64,000 nt of DNA from Candidatus Latescibacterota bacterium (GTDB lineage: Bacteria > Latescibacterota > MWCZ01): contig JAKJDF010000011.1 in assembly GCA_022706085.1 (NCBI GenBank), positions 1 to 64,000 of the forward strand, written 5' to 3'. The position numbers and the translations under genes are program-made. This document shows, in pieces, positions 40,288 to 48,312 of this stretch. Positions within the stretch are counted from its first letter, which is position 1. Each line of letters begins with the position of its first letter. Under the pieces are notes generated by a model that worked only from the letters and a program-made list of their open reading frames with translations, was not told where the DNA came from and ran no database searches.

Positions 40288-42696
40288 CTACTCCCCCTGA
40301 AGCTCCGGCAGAGCTGCGCCGTCCGGTGTCGTTATCCGCACTGAGAACTTGAAGGCGAGGGTGCGATTCAGAATTTTCACGAACAGCACGTTCTTCCCAG
40401 TTCGCAGCGGAATATCGGCGACGATAACGTCAGTTGTCCTCGAATCTTTCCCGCCGAAAGCGATCCTATCATTCACCCAGATCGCAATGTCGTCGTCGGC
40501 GAAAAGCTGTATCCGGGCTTGCCGCGGCGCGGATAGTGTAAACTCAGTGTACGCGTACGCCACCGTGGACTCGACATTCTCCGGGCGAAAAAACGCCCGC
40601 AGATCAACCGTGCCGAAGGGATCCTCACTCCGACACTCGCGCCACGGGACAAGGCCACTCCGCCCGTAGTGGCCTTGGAAAGGAGTGCGCGTGTCCTCGG
40701 GTTCGTAGTGCGTGAGAGAAGCCGGCCCTCCGGGATTCGGCCAGAGGCCGATGATGTGCCAATCCAGCACGAAACCAAGTTCCTTCGCAACCCTGCGTGT
40801 TTCGCCTGCGTCCAGCATGAGGCTCAACTCCACCCGACGTTCGGGAGTCCGCACCGGGTCTTCCCAGATGTCACGGAACTGGCGCGTACGTTCGAGCCAC
40901 GTTCTATTCTGTAGCACGGCCAGCCTCACGTCCACAGCGTCGCTCAGCCCGGAATCTGCCTCCATGGCGCTAAAGAGCGTACGCAGGGAGTCAAGGTCGG
41001 CGAAAACGCGTTCCATCCTGCCCGCGCGGCGGTCCTGAACCTCCCGGGCTTGCATCTCCGTTAGGAGAAGCCCGTACCGGTACCGACGGAGCCGTTCGGT
41101 GATTTTCTGCCGCTCCCCCGGCGCGATCGATGCGGTGGCAAGCGCCCGGTTCGCCTCATCGAGAAGCCCTCTGGCCTGAGCGTGGAACGCCGGCGTGAAA
41201 CCGAGAAGAAAAGCCTGCTCGAAATCCCGGGCTGCGTCCTTCGGCACCGAAGTTACGAGGTGCTCGAACATGGCGCCGAAACGCGCTACGGAAGCCGCCG
41301 CAGGACCAAACATGTTCCGGTAGAACCCCGACACGATTGCATCAACGTCCGCGTTCCTGTCCCATCCGAGCTTGACCGGGACGTAGATGTTGAGCGTTTG
41401 CGTCCACCATTGCTCGTGACTCTCGGCCTGAATGCCCATGAGGCCGTAGCGGTCCATGTACCCGATATCGCGCCGGATATTTCCGACCAGTCCCATGAAT
41501 CCGCAAAGATACCAATGCCCCCAATAGTCGTACCACGTGAAGCTGTCCGTCGCCTTGCACCATCCCCGGACGTATTTGGCAAAACGCCGGTTGCGTTCGC
41601 ATTCCGGATCGTCAATGGAGTGATGCTGGCAGAACTCCCACGGCGTGTGCACCAGTTCGGGAAGCACCATCGGGTGCGGTATCACCACTCGTGGTGGCGC
41701 TGTGTAGTTGAGGTACATGTAGCTGCTGAGGCGCCTGTCCGGGTGCGTCACCGCGACCTGTTCGGCGACGCGGTTAAAAAAAACCATTAACCGGTCGGTA
41801 ATGGAGCCCCCTTCGGCGAACGGGTCGACTCCGAGCTCGGCATCCAGCGCGAGGCAATTCGGGCAGCGGCAGAAGCTCGTGTTATCATTCGGGCTGAGTG
41901 AGTAACTGGCGTAATCGGGCCTTTCATCGAAAAACCGGCGGACGCGGACTACCGCGGATTCTATGACGGCAGGGTTCGTTGTGCAGAGCTGTTTGGTGCT
42001 CCTGCCCGATCCCAGGAGCGCGAAGTACTCCGGGTGCGAATCGAACAGGTCCCGCGGGACGATGTTGTCCCAGTTGTGAGAGGCGAAATAGACCGGGAAT
42101 CCGAGAAGTCGGTTACGCCGGAGCCACCGAACACCGGCCCCCGGTTGACGATGGGAACCGAAGCGGCCTATGGTAGCGAAATCCGGGGCATCGCGCATGT
42201 CCAGATTTTTGACGGCGACCGTGCGACGCGTCGGAATGTGTTCTCCCAGCGAGTCTGGCGTGTACCACCTGCACCCGAGTTCGTTTTCGAGAAACGCATA
42301 TACGGCGTTCACGGTACCGTAATCAGTCGAGCCGGACAGATGGAGAACATTCCCGTCGCGCCAGGCGTGGTACTCCAGCCGCGTCAGATTGCGATCCTGT
42401 TCGTCCTTGCCCAGCAGGATAACCCGCCCTCGAGGCCGCTCGGATGCCACGGGCACGCGGGCACCCGACATCTTCCACAGGATGTCCGAAAGATCGTGCG
42501 CGGTTTCGAGCACCACCGGGGAGGCGTTCTGATCGACGACAATCACACAGCGGGGTGCGCCGCGTTCGACAAGCACAAGTTGTCCGTTGCCTGCCGTTGC
42601 ATCGTTGACGCAAAGTGCCGAGGACAGAGCAACAAGCCAGACACTCCAGACGCGCGTTTGTCCGTGCAACGCTGTTGTCAACGCCCTACTCCTCAT
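40288..42696 (-). CDS. Secreted DUF4838 protein with C-terminal jelly-roll module
   Basis: About 802 residues. A signal peptide (hydrophobic VWSVWLVALSSALCV followed by NDATAG) is followed by an alpha-glucuronidase-type N-terminal domain (ILLGKDEQDR, NAVYAFLENELGCRWYTP) and the DUF4838 barrel with SLSPNDNTSFCRCPNCLALD, its usual Cys-x-Cys-x2-Cys cluster. The end (about 690-802) is a jelly roll (IQLFADDDIAIWVNDRIAFG, TGKNVLFVKILNR) shared with the protein at 32331. DUF4838 proteins are thought to be glycoside hydrolases acting on uronic-acid-rich glycans. The start codon is uncertain: 42696 keeps the signal peptide compact, and an ATG at 42738 has no better site. It is probably the operon's extracellular step. 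Confidence 0.82.
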   Translation of the reverse strand: MRSRALTTALHGQTRVWSVWLVALSSALCVNDATAGNGQLVLVERGAPRCVIVVDQNASPVVLETAHDLSDILWKMSGARVPVASERPRGRVILLGKDEQDRNLTRLEYHAWRDGNVLHLSGSTDYGTVNAVYAFLENELGCRWYTPDSLGEHIPTRRTVAVKNLDMRDAPDFATIGRFGSHRQPGAGVRWLRRNRLLGFPVYFASHNWDNIVPRDLFDSHPEYFALLGSGRSTKQLCTTNPAVIESAVVRVRRFFDERPDYASYSLSPNDNTSFCRCPNCLALDAELGVDPFAEGGSITDRLMVFFNRVAEQVAVTHPDRRLSSYMYLNYTAPPRVVIPHPMVLPELVHTPWEFCQHHSIDDPECERNRRFAKYVRGWCKATDSFTWYDYWGHWYLCGFMGLVGNIRRDIGYMDRYGLMGIQAESHEQWWTQTLNIYVPVKLGWDRNADVDAIVSGFYRNMFGPAAASVARFGAMFEHLVTSVPKDAARDFEQAFLLGFTPAFHAQARGLLDEANRALATASIAPGERQKITERLRRYRYGLLLTEMQAREVQDRRAGRMERVFADLDSLRTLFSAMEADSGLSDAVDVRLAVLQNRTWLERTRQFRDIWEDPVRTPERRVELSLMLDAGETRRVAKELGFVLDWHIIGLWPNPGGPASLTHYEPEDTRTPFQGHYGRSGLVPWRECRSEDPFGTVDLRAFFRPENVESTVAYAYTEFTLSAPRQARIQLFADDDIAIWVNDRIAFGGKDSRTTDVIVADIPLRTGKNVLFVKILNRTLAFKFSVRITTPDGAALPELQGE

Positions 42697-42781
42697 TGCC
42701 TGGTAAGTTCCTCGCTTTCCTGTTGCAGGAATTCCCATCGAACCCGCGGGTCACACGGTGGTTTCGCTTGCCTTCGGTCCA

Positions 42782-42820
42782 TCCCCGCCGCGCAGGAGCC
42801 TGCGCGTGTCCATGCGGGGA
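42782..42820. repeat. Nested hairpin inside the catabolic operon
   Basis: An eight-base stem CGCGCAGG / CCTGCGCG with a two-base loop lies within an outer TCCCCGC / GCGGGGA stem. It sits in the 141-base gap between the HpaI-like aldolase and the DUF4838 gene, where mRNA processing or attenuation could change expression of the downstream genes. No T-run follows. Confidence 0.6.
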
Positions 42821-42837
42821 AAGCAGTCCGTCCTGCT

Positions 42838-43641
42838 TCAGACGGTTGTTTCACGCGCTTTCGCGCCTTCGCCCCCTCGCAGGAGATTCATGGTCTGCGA
42901 CATCGCCTCGAGCATGAATCCTTCGTCGAATCCACACGCGAGCAGGCGCATTCCGCGGCGCTTCATATCGAGCAACAGCTCGATATTGCGGATGTGAATG
43001 CCGGGCGCGACGCCATACTTGTCGCACACCTCAATCATCCGGTCCACCGCCAGTTCCATTGCGCGGGACCGGTGGTTTCCCGGTGTTCCGAGCGCAATGG
43101 AAAGGTCCTGCGGGCCCATGATGGTCGCATCTACCCCCGGCACGCTGAGGATCTCTTCGAGGTTCTCCATTGCTTCGCGCGTTTCGATCTGGATGCAGAT
43201 GAGCGTGTTCTCGTTGATCCAGTCCATGTCGCCTGACAGGGTTCCCGTGGACTCAAAATCGAGCATCACCGGCCGGATGCCGCATCCACGGCCGCCAAGC
43301 GGCGGGTATTTCGCTGATTCCACGATCAGCTCCACCTCGGCGCGGGTTCTCACGCGCGGCATCATGATCCCCAGCGCACCTGCGTCGAGACGGCGCGCGA
43401 TCAGGTGGTACTGCGAATCCGGCACGCGGACAATCGGCACCACCCCGGCGGCGCGCGTGCTGATGCAGAGAAGAGACGCCGACTCCATCCCCAGCGGGGC
43501 GTGCTCGGTGTCGATCAGTACGAAGTCAACGCCTGCGCGTTTCACGAGTGCTCCGACGTCGGCGTACACGAACCGGTGGATCATTGTTCCCACCGCACAT
43601 CCGCCGGTTTTGAGCACTTCTTTCACGTGATTCGGTTGCAC
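42838..43641 (-). CDS. HpcH/HpaI-family class II aldolase
   Basis: 267 residues. These metal-dependent barrels cleave 2-keto-3-deoxy acids to pyruvate and an aldehyde. Visible are VDFVLIDTEHAPLG, the metal-binding Glu in ICIQIETREAMENLEEI, the Asp in MGPQDLSIALG and the basic GALGIMMPRVRT strand. A TIM-barrel end with MKRRGMRLLACGFDEGFM completes the fold. Length fits HpaI/GarL (about 260). It lies 10 bases after cstA, so pyruvate release and CstA (a pyruvate or peptide importer in other bacteria) are encoded side by side. Substrate not determinable. Confidence 0.93.
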   Translation of the reverse strand: MQPNHVKEVLKTGGCAVGTMIHRFVYADVGALVKRAGVDFVLIDTEHAPLGMESASLLCISTRAAGVVPIVRVPDSQYHLIARRLDAGALGIMMPRVRTRAEVELIVESAKYPPLGGRGCGIRPVMLDFESTGTLSGDMDWINENTLICIQIETREAMENLEEILSVPGVDATIMGPQDLSIALGTPGNHRSRAMELAVDRMIEVCDKYGVAPGIHIRNIELLLDMKRRGMRLLACGFDEGFMLEAMSQTMNLLRGGEGAKARETTV

Positions 43642-43651
43642 GAAAGGCCTC

Positions 43652-45343
43652 CTAGCGCGAGGGGTTTTCCCTCGCTCGTTTCAGCACAAGAACGGAGTAG
43701 GACTCGTACACGAGCCAGAGAGTCAGGACAAAGAGCGGCAGGCCGCAACAGCCGGCAACAAGAACGGGCGTCTTCATTCCGGCTCCGCTCAGAAGACCGG
43801 GCAACCCCGCCAAGAACGGCGTGAAGAGCTGCACGAGAGACCACAGCGTCGTCACCAGCATGAACAGCATCGGGATGGCTGCATACAGGTATGGTTTGCC
43901 CGTTTTGTAAAGCCAGACGGAAAGCGCGAGAAGAGACAGACTGGCGAGCAACTGGTTACTTGTGCCGAAAATCGGCCAGGCAACAAGGTACCCCTTCTCT
44001 CCGGTTGCCATGAGGAACAGGAACGGCACCAGAAGGGTGACAAACGTGGCCACGTACGCGCCTGTCCTGGATTTCCAGCCGAGGAGTTCCTGCAGGATGT
44101 ACCGCGCGAGGCGGGTGCAGACATCCAGCGTGTCGTACACGAATGTGGAGAACGCCAGCAGTGCGAACGCAAGCGCGACGCTGAAATCCACCCCCACCAG
44201 CCCGAGGTACCGGGCCAGTCCGTTGGCGTAGATGAGGTTGGGGTCGCTCTTCAACATGGCGTCGCCTCTGGGCAGCATCATGACGGTGGCCAGCGCCAGC
44301 ACGGCAACAAGGCCCTCGAGCAACATGGCGCCGTACCCGACCACCCGCGCGTCCGACTCGCGGCGGAGTTGCTTGGACGTGGTTCCCGAGCTTACGATGG
44401 CATGGAACCCGGAGCAGGCCCCGCAGGCGATGGTGATGAAGAGCACCGGGAACATCATGCGGCCCGTCTCGAGGCTGCGCAGGCCTTCCATGTTGATCGC
44501 GGGATACTGGATCGAGAAGCCGCCGAAAAGCGCTCCGATAAGGCCCGTGGCGATGGTGAGATAGAGGAACCATCCCCCGAGATAACCGCGCGGTTGGAGC
44601 AACAGCCACATGGGCAGGAGCGACGCCACGAAGCAGTACGCCAGCAGGACTACGTTCCATTGCGCGGAGGAGATGGAAGACATGAAGGTCGCCACGGAGG
44701 GCGGAAGATGGCCGCCACTCCAGACGATAAACACGAGAAGCGGGAGGAAAATCGCCGTGGCGACGGTCAGGTTGAGCTTGAACCGGTAGAGCAGCACCCC
44801 CATCAGCACGCCGAGGACCAGATACAACACGGAACTGACGGCAACACCGGGCCCGAACGCTTCCCCCTGCGCCACCACGCGGAAGGTCTGCGCTGTGATA
44901 TCCGTGAATGCGATGATCACATACACCAGCGTGAGCCAGACGAACCCGAGGAACAGCGCGTGTGCGGTCGGCGAGAGATACTGCTTCAGGAGTTCACCGA
45001 TCGAGGCAGAACCGTGCCGCACCGACGCGATGAGGCTCGCAAAATCGTGCACGCCGCCGACAAACACCGCCCCCACCGCAACCCACAGGAGCGCCGGCAA
45101 CCAGCCGAACCAGAGCCCGGCCAGTATCGGGCCAACGATGGGGCCCGCGGCGGCGATGGCCGAAAAATGCTGGCCGATCAGCAGAGAGGATTTTGCCGGA
45201 ACGAAATCCACCCCGTCGTTCACCTCTACTGCCGGGGTGGTCTGGGTGTCATCAATTCCCAGCGAACGCGACAAAAAGCGCCCGTACACACGATACGCAG
45301 CGGCGAAAAACACCATGCTCGCAAGCACAACAAGAGCTATCAT
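43652..45343 (-). CDS. cstA: Carbon starvation protein A family transporter
   Basis: 563 residues with about 14 to 16 membrane helices, the CstA family of peptide/pyruvate transporters. Typical segments are VPAKSSLLIGQHFSAIAAAGPIVGP near residue 50, WVAVGAVFVGGVHDFASL, FSTFVYDTLDVCTRLARYILQE and FGTSNQLLASLSLLALSVWL. It is shorter than E. coli CstA (about 700), as in the compact bacterial form. In E. coli, family members are linked to peptide uptake and pyruvate import. It lies 15 bases after a membrane-protein gene and 10 bases before the HpaI-like aldolase, as second gene of the operon. Confidence 0.95.
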   Translation of the reverse strand: MIALVVLASMVFFAAAYRVYGRFLSRSLGIDDTQTTPAVEVNDGVDFVPAKSSLLIGQHFSAIAAAGPIVGPILAGLWFGWLPALLWVAVGAVFVGGVHDFASLIASVRHGSASIGELLKQYLSPTAHALFLGFVWLTLVYVIIAFTDITAQTFRVVAQGEAFGPGVAVSSVLYLVLGVLMGVLLYRFKLNLTVATAIFLPLLVFIVWSGGHLPPSVATFMSSISSAQWNVVLLAYCFVASLLPMWLLLQPRGYLGGWFLYLTIATGLIGALFGGFSIQYPAINMEGLRSLETGRMMFPVLFITIACGACSGFHAIVSSGTTSKQLRRESDARVVGYGAMLLEGLVAVLALATVMMLPRGDAMLKSDPNLIYANGLARYLGLVGVDFSVALAFALLAFSTFVYDTLDVCTRLARYILQELLGWKSRTGAYVATFVTLLVPFLFLMATGEKGYLVAWPIFGTSNQLLASLSLLALSVWLYKTGKPYLYAAIPMLFMLVTTLWSLVQLFTPFLAGLPGLLSGAGMKTPVLVAGCCGLPLFVLTLWLVYESYSVLVLKRARENPSR

Positions 45344-45358
45344 TCTTTTTGACCATCC

Positions 45359-46348
45359 TTACGGGGTTGGGGGTTCATCTTCGCGGGGAACAGACGCGGC
45401 GGCAGGAACGGGCTCAGGCTTCTCGAAGCGCCAGCGTCTGGTCTGCCCGGGCAAAACGAGGGGCGGCGTCCACGCCAGCACGGCCAGCGCCGCCAGTCCG
45501 GCCATCTGGAGGTGTGCCTGCAGCATCTGGATGCCCGACCCCGCAAGCCACATGTATGCCCAGGGAACCTGTGAAGGCAGTTCCTCGGAACGGAAACTCC
45601 TGATCACAAAATAGACGGATGCACCTACGGTCAGCACATTCAGAACCGGGTTGACAGCATGGCGGAACCCCGTTGCCTGAGCGAAAATGAGGTGGATCGC
45701 CGGGGCGGCGGCGATGGCAAGCGCGACGGAAACGACTACCGCGGACGCGAACCCGGCAACCGCCACCAGGTCGTCCATGTAGCGGCGTGTCACCACCACC
45801 GAGAGCGCCCACGGCATAAAAAGGCTCATCGTCTCCGCGAATGTCGCCAGCCAGCGCGCGGTGATGCTTGTGGGGTAGAAGAGTACGACGCTCTGATACA
45901 ACGTGCTGGAGAAAAGTGCGAGCGAACCGATTCCCGCACTGGCGCGCCCGAACGTGGTTCCACGGGTGAGTGCATCCATTGCGATAAGCACGATGGTAAC
46001 CATCGCGATCACGTGGCGCGCGGTATCAAGCCACGGATCATCAATTCCGGCGGTCACACGAAGCACCTGCGTCAGCCCCACCAGAAGCGCCAACCCGGCC
46101 ACCGCCTTCCGGACCGCCGGGACTTCGCTCCCTTCAGAACGCCGGCCGAACACCATCCAGAGGAGAAGCACGGCGGTGCCCGCCATCAACACTGCCGCAA
46201 AGACAGGCTGAAGGATTTCCGTTACGCCCATTCCGGGAAACACGCCAACGCGGCGGCGAAGAACCGGCAGAAGAATCCGCATCACCCACAGCTCAACGCC
46301 GGTGAACAACGAAAGCGCCGCCAGAAGCCACAATTGTCGTCTTGCCAC
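45359..46348 (-). CDS. Unknown polytopic membrane protein
   Basis: About 329 residues with eight or nine hydrophobic helices (for example LWLLAALSLFTGVELWVM, AVLMAGTAVLLLWMVF, AVAGLALLVGLTQVL, MAGLAALAVLAWTPP). I do not recognise the family. GTG 46348 is chosen as start because AAAGGA lies six bases upstream, whereas upstream ATGs add a polar segment without a ribosome site. The end is proline-rich (KPEPVPAAASVPREDEPPTP). It heads the eight-gene operon and is directly upstream of cstA, so it might be an accessory or sensor for uptake, which is a guess. Confidence 0.72.
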   Translation of the reverse strand: MARRQLWLLAALSLFTGVELWVMRILLPVLRRRVGVFPGMGVTEILQPVFAAVLMAGTAVLLLWMVFGRRSEGSEVPAVRKAVAGLALLVGLTQVLRVTAGIDDPWLDTARHVIAMVTIVLIAMDALTRGTTFGRASAGIGSLALFSSTLYQSVVLFYPTSITARWLATFAETMSLFMPWALSVVVTRRYMDDLVAVAGFASAVVVSVALAIAAAPAIHLIFAQATGFRHAVNPVLNVLTVGASVYFVIRSFRSEELPSQVPWAYMWLAGSGIQMLQAHLQMAGLAALAVLAWTPPLVLPGQTRRWRFEKPEPVPAAASVPREDEPPTP

Positions 46349-46428
46349 AGGGTCCTTTTCCCGCGCCGAATAACGCGTGCTCGTTATATTCGTGTACAAG
46401 ATCAATCTGGCAACGAAAGAGGTCAACC

Positions 46429-46698
46429 ATGGAGGCAGATAACACCGCGGGCGCCAGCGCCGCTCGCCCGGCAAGATCGGACGGAAAAAAGAAACCCGAG
46501 CCCTGCCCGGCCGGGATAGAGGACCGGTGTCCCATCCCGCGTTACCGGTGCCGGGAGTTTGGTGAACCGGGGCGCCATTGTTTCGAGCTGTTCGAGGAGT
46601 TCGAAGCCTTCGTTCTTCCCGAAAAGAGCGACGACGACCAGGACGAACCGGCGCACGTACTCCCGTTTCCCCGCCGACGGCGCAGAAAAAGCAGGTGA
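46429..46698 (+). CDS. Small cysteine-containing protein of unknown function
   Basis: 89 residues. A low-complexity Ala/Lys start is followed by four Cys in 25 residues (EPCPAGIEDRCPIPRYRC ... RHC), an acidic patch (EKSDDDQDE) and a very basic end (RRRRRKSR). The Cys spacing (Cys-x8-Cys-x6-Cys-x8-Cys by count) could bind a metal. An AAAGAGG site precedes ATG 46429. It stops 12 bases before the DUF2905 gene and is likely the first gene of a three-gene unit with DUF2905 and queA. Family unknown. Confidence 0.6.
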   Translation: MEADNTAGASAARPARSDGKKKPEPCPAGIEDRCPIPRYRCREFGEPGRHCFELFEEFEAFVLPEKSDDDQDEPAHVLPFPRRRRRKSR

Positions 46699-46710
46699 AG
46701 GAGGATCGTT

Positions 46711-46941
46711 ATGGATACCCTCGCGAAATGGTTCCTCAAAACAGGCTTTTTTCTCATGCTCTTCGGGATCATACTGGTCCTGCTCAAACGCCATCACCCT
46801 GCGGGGAAGCTGCCCGGTGACCTCGTTTTGCGCAGTGGCCGCGAACGACTCGTCCTCCCGTTCGGCACCATCGGCCTCGGAGCGCTCGTGCTGACGGTGT
46901 ACGTCAATCTTCTGCAACGCGATCGGGGCAACGACTCGTGA
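46711..46941 (+). CDS. DUF2905 small membrane protein
   Basis: 76 residues with two membrane helices and the family core GKLPGDLVLRSGRERLVLPFGT. DUF2905 members are short, membrane-bound and widespread, with unknown function, and are often near ruvB and queA. The same neighbourhood is seen here, since its stop overlaps the queA GTG by four bases. It has an AGGAGG site. Confidence 0.93.
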   Translation: MDTLAKWFLKTGFFLMLFGIILVLLKRHHPAGKLPGDLVLRSGRERLVLPFGTIGLGALVLTVYVNLLQRDRGNDS

Positions 46942-47987
46942 GCGTACCGATTGACTTTCAGCGCACCGCGTATTCGTATGACTTCGATCCCGCGCTGATC
47001 GCGCAGACACCCGCGGTGCCGCGGGATTCCTCCCACCTCCTGGTGTTCGACAGAACAACCCGCGCCATTCACCATGAGGTATTCCGCGAACTCGATAAGT
47101 TCCTCCGGCCGGGCGACCTCCTCATCGTCAACACCACGCGCGTGATGCCGGTGCGGTTGTTCCCACGAGAACGAGCGTCCGGCCGACCCGTGGAGCTTTT
47201 TCTTCTGCGGGCGCGTTCACCGCGCTTCTGGGAGGCGCTGGTGAAGCCCGGCAGGAGAATCCGCCGCGACAGCAGCCTCGAATGGGATGACGGGACGGTT
47301 GCAACGGTAATCGAGCGCCTGCCCGACGGCTCGCGGGTGGTCGAGTTTTCGCGCGAAGTAACGCCGGATTGGCTCGAAGGGCACGGGAAGACACCGTTGC
47401 CGCCGTACATCAGACGCGAGGCGAATGACGAAGACCGGGAACGTTACCAGACCATCTATGCCACCGCGCCCGGGGCGGCGGCTGCACCCACCGCCGGCCT
47501 CCACTTCACCGAGTCGCTCATGGAGCGCCTTGCCGCCGGAGGGGTGCACAAAGCGGAACTCGTCCTCCACGTAGGCATCGGCACCTTCCGTCCCGTGCGG
47601 GCGGAGGACATCCGCCAGCACGCCATGGAGAGCGAATACTACGAGGTTTCTCCGGATACACTGGAACGGATACGCACGACCCGGGCCTCGGGCGGACGGA
47701 TTATCGCCGTCGGAACGACCACCGTGCGGACACTCGAAACCCTCGCGGATACCGGTCAGATTGATGCGCGTGATACGGTGGCGGGCTGGACGCGCATCTT
47801 CATCCACCCGCCGTACCGCTTCCGCGTGGTGGACGCCCTCATCACGAACTTCCACCTGCCGGAGTCAACCCTCATCATGCTGGTGAGCGCCTTCGCAGGG
47901 CGCGAGCAGACCCTTGCGCTGTACGCCGAGGCAGTGCGTCTGCGATACCGCCTGTACAGCTACGGCGACGCCATGCTGATCACCTGA
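46938..47987 (+). CDS. queA: S-adenosylmethionine:tRNA ribosyltransferase-isomerase
   Basis: 349 residues. QueA moves the ribosyl part of S-adenosylmethionine onto preQ1 in tRNA, forming epoxyqueuosine in cytoplasmic tRNA. Motifs present: YDFDPALIAQTPAVPRDSSHLLV at the start, GDLLIVNTTRVMPVRLFP, TAGLHFTESLMERL, ELVLHVGIGTFRPVRAEDI, GTTTVRTLE and NFHLPESTLIMLVSAF. Length is typical. The GTG start overlaps the DUF2905 stop (GTGA), coupling translation. No other queuosine genes are in the window. Confidence 0.97.
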   Translation: MSVPIDFQRTAYSYDFDPALIAQTPAVPRDSSHLLVFDRTTRAIHHEVFRELDKFLRPGDLLIVNTTRVMPVRLFPRERASGRPVELFLLRARSPRFWEALVKPGRRIRRDSSLEWDDGTVATVIERLPDGSRVVEFSREVTPDWLEGHGKTPLPPYIRREANDEDRERYQTIYATAPGAAAAPTAGLHFTESLMERLAAGGVHKAELVLHVGIGTFRPVRAEDIRQHAMESEYYEVSPDTLERIRTTRASGGRIIAVGTTTVRTLETLADTGQIDARDTVAGWTRIFIHPPYRFRVVDALITNFHLPESTLIMLVSAFAGREQTLALYAEAVRLRYRLYSYGDAMLIT

Positions 47988-48134
47988 AGCGCCGGTGCGG
48001 GTGGGCGCCGCTCAAGTGCGAAGCCGGCATGTGCGCAGCGACGCCATGCGGGCGGCGCCTGCTCTGTCATGCCTCCTCATTGGTCCTGTCGGGTCGTATG
48101 GGATGTACAGGAAACGCCGCATTTGTGCCATTGC

Positions 48135-48230
48135 AGGGGCGGTTCGCGAACCGCCCCTCCCCGCGAAATTCCCGTGGTACTCGCGGTCGTTGAGCGTGCG
48201 CCCGCGAGCGGAAGCCTGTCAAAACGCCGC
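48135..48230. repeat. Perfect 24-base palindrome and a TGTCAAAAC repeat copy
   Basis: AGGGGCGGTTCG followed by its exact reverse complement CGAACCGCCCCT forms a perfect palindrome at 48135-48158, between the convergent queA and beta-helix genes. A variant of the GGTCGTTGAGC...CCTGTCAAAAC repeat follows at 48183-48230, carrying an inner CGCCCGCGAGCG segment. Short CAGCGAGCC repeats abut the beta-helix stop (48285-48312). There is no gene in 47988-48312. Confidence 0.8.
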
Positions 48231-48312
48231 GCGGGGGGAAACAGGCGCGTAAAGGCGACGCATGCGTCGCCCCTGCTGCGCCTCAGCGAGCCCCAGCGCG
48301 CCCCAGCGAGCC

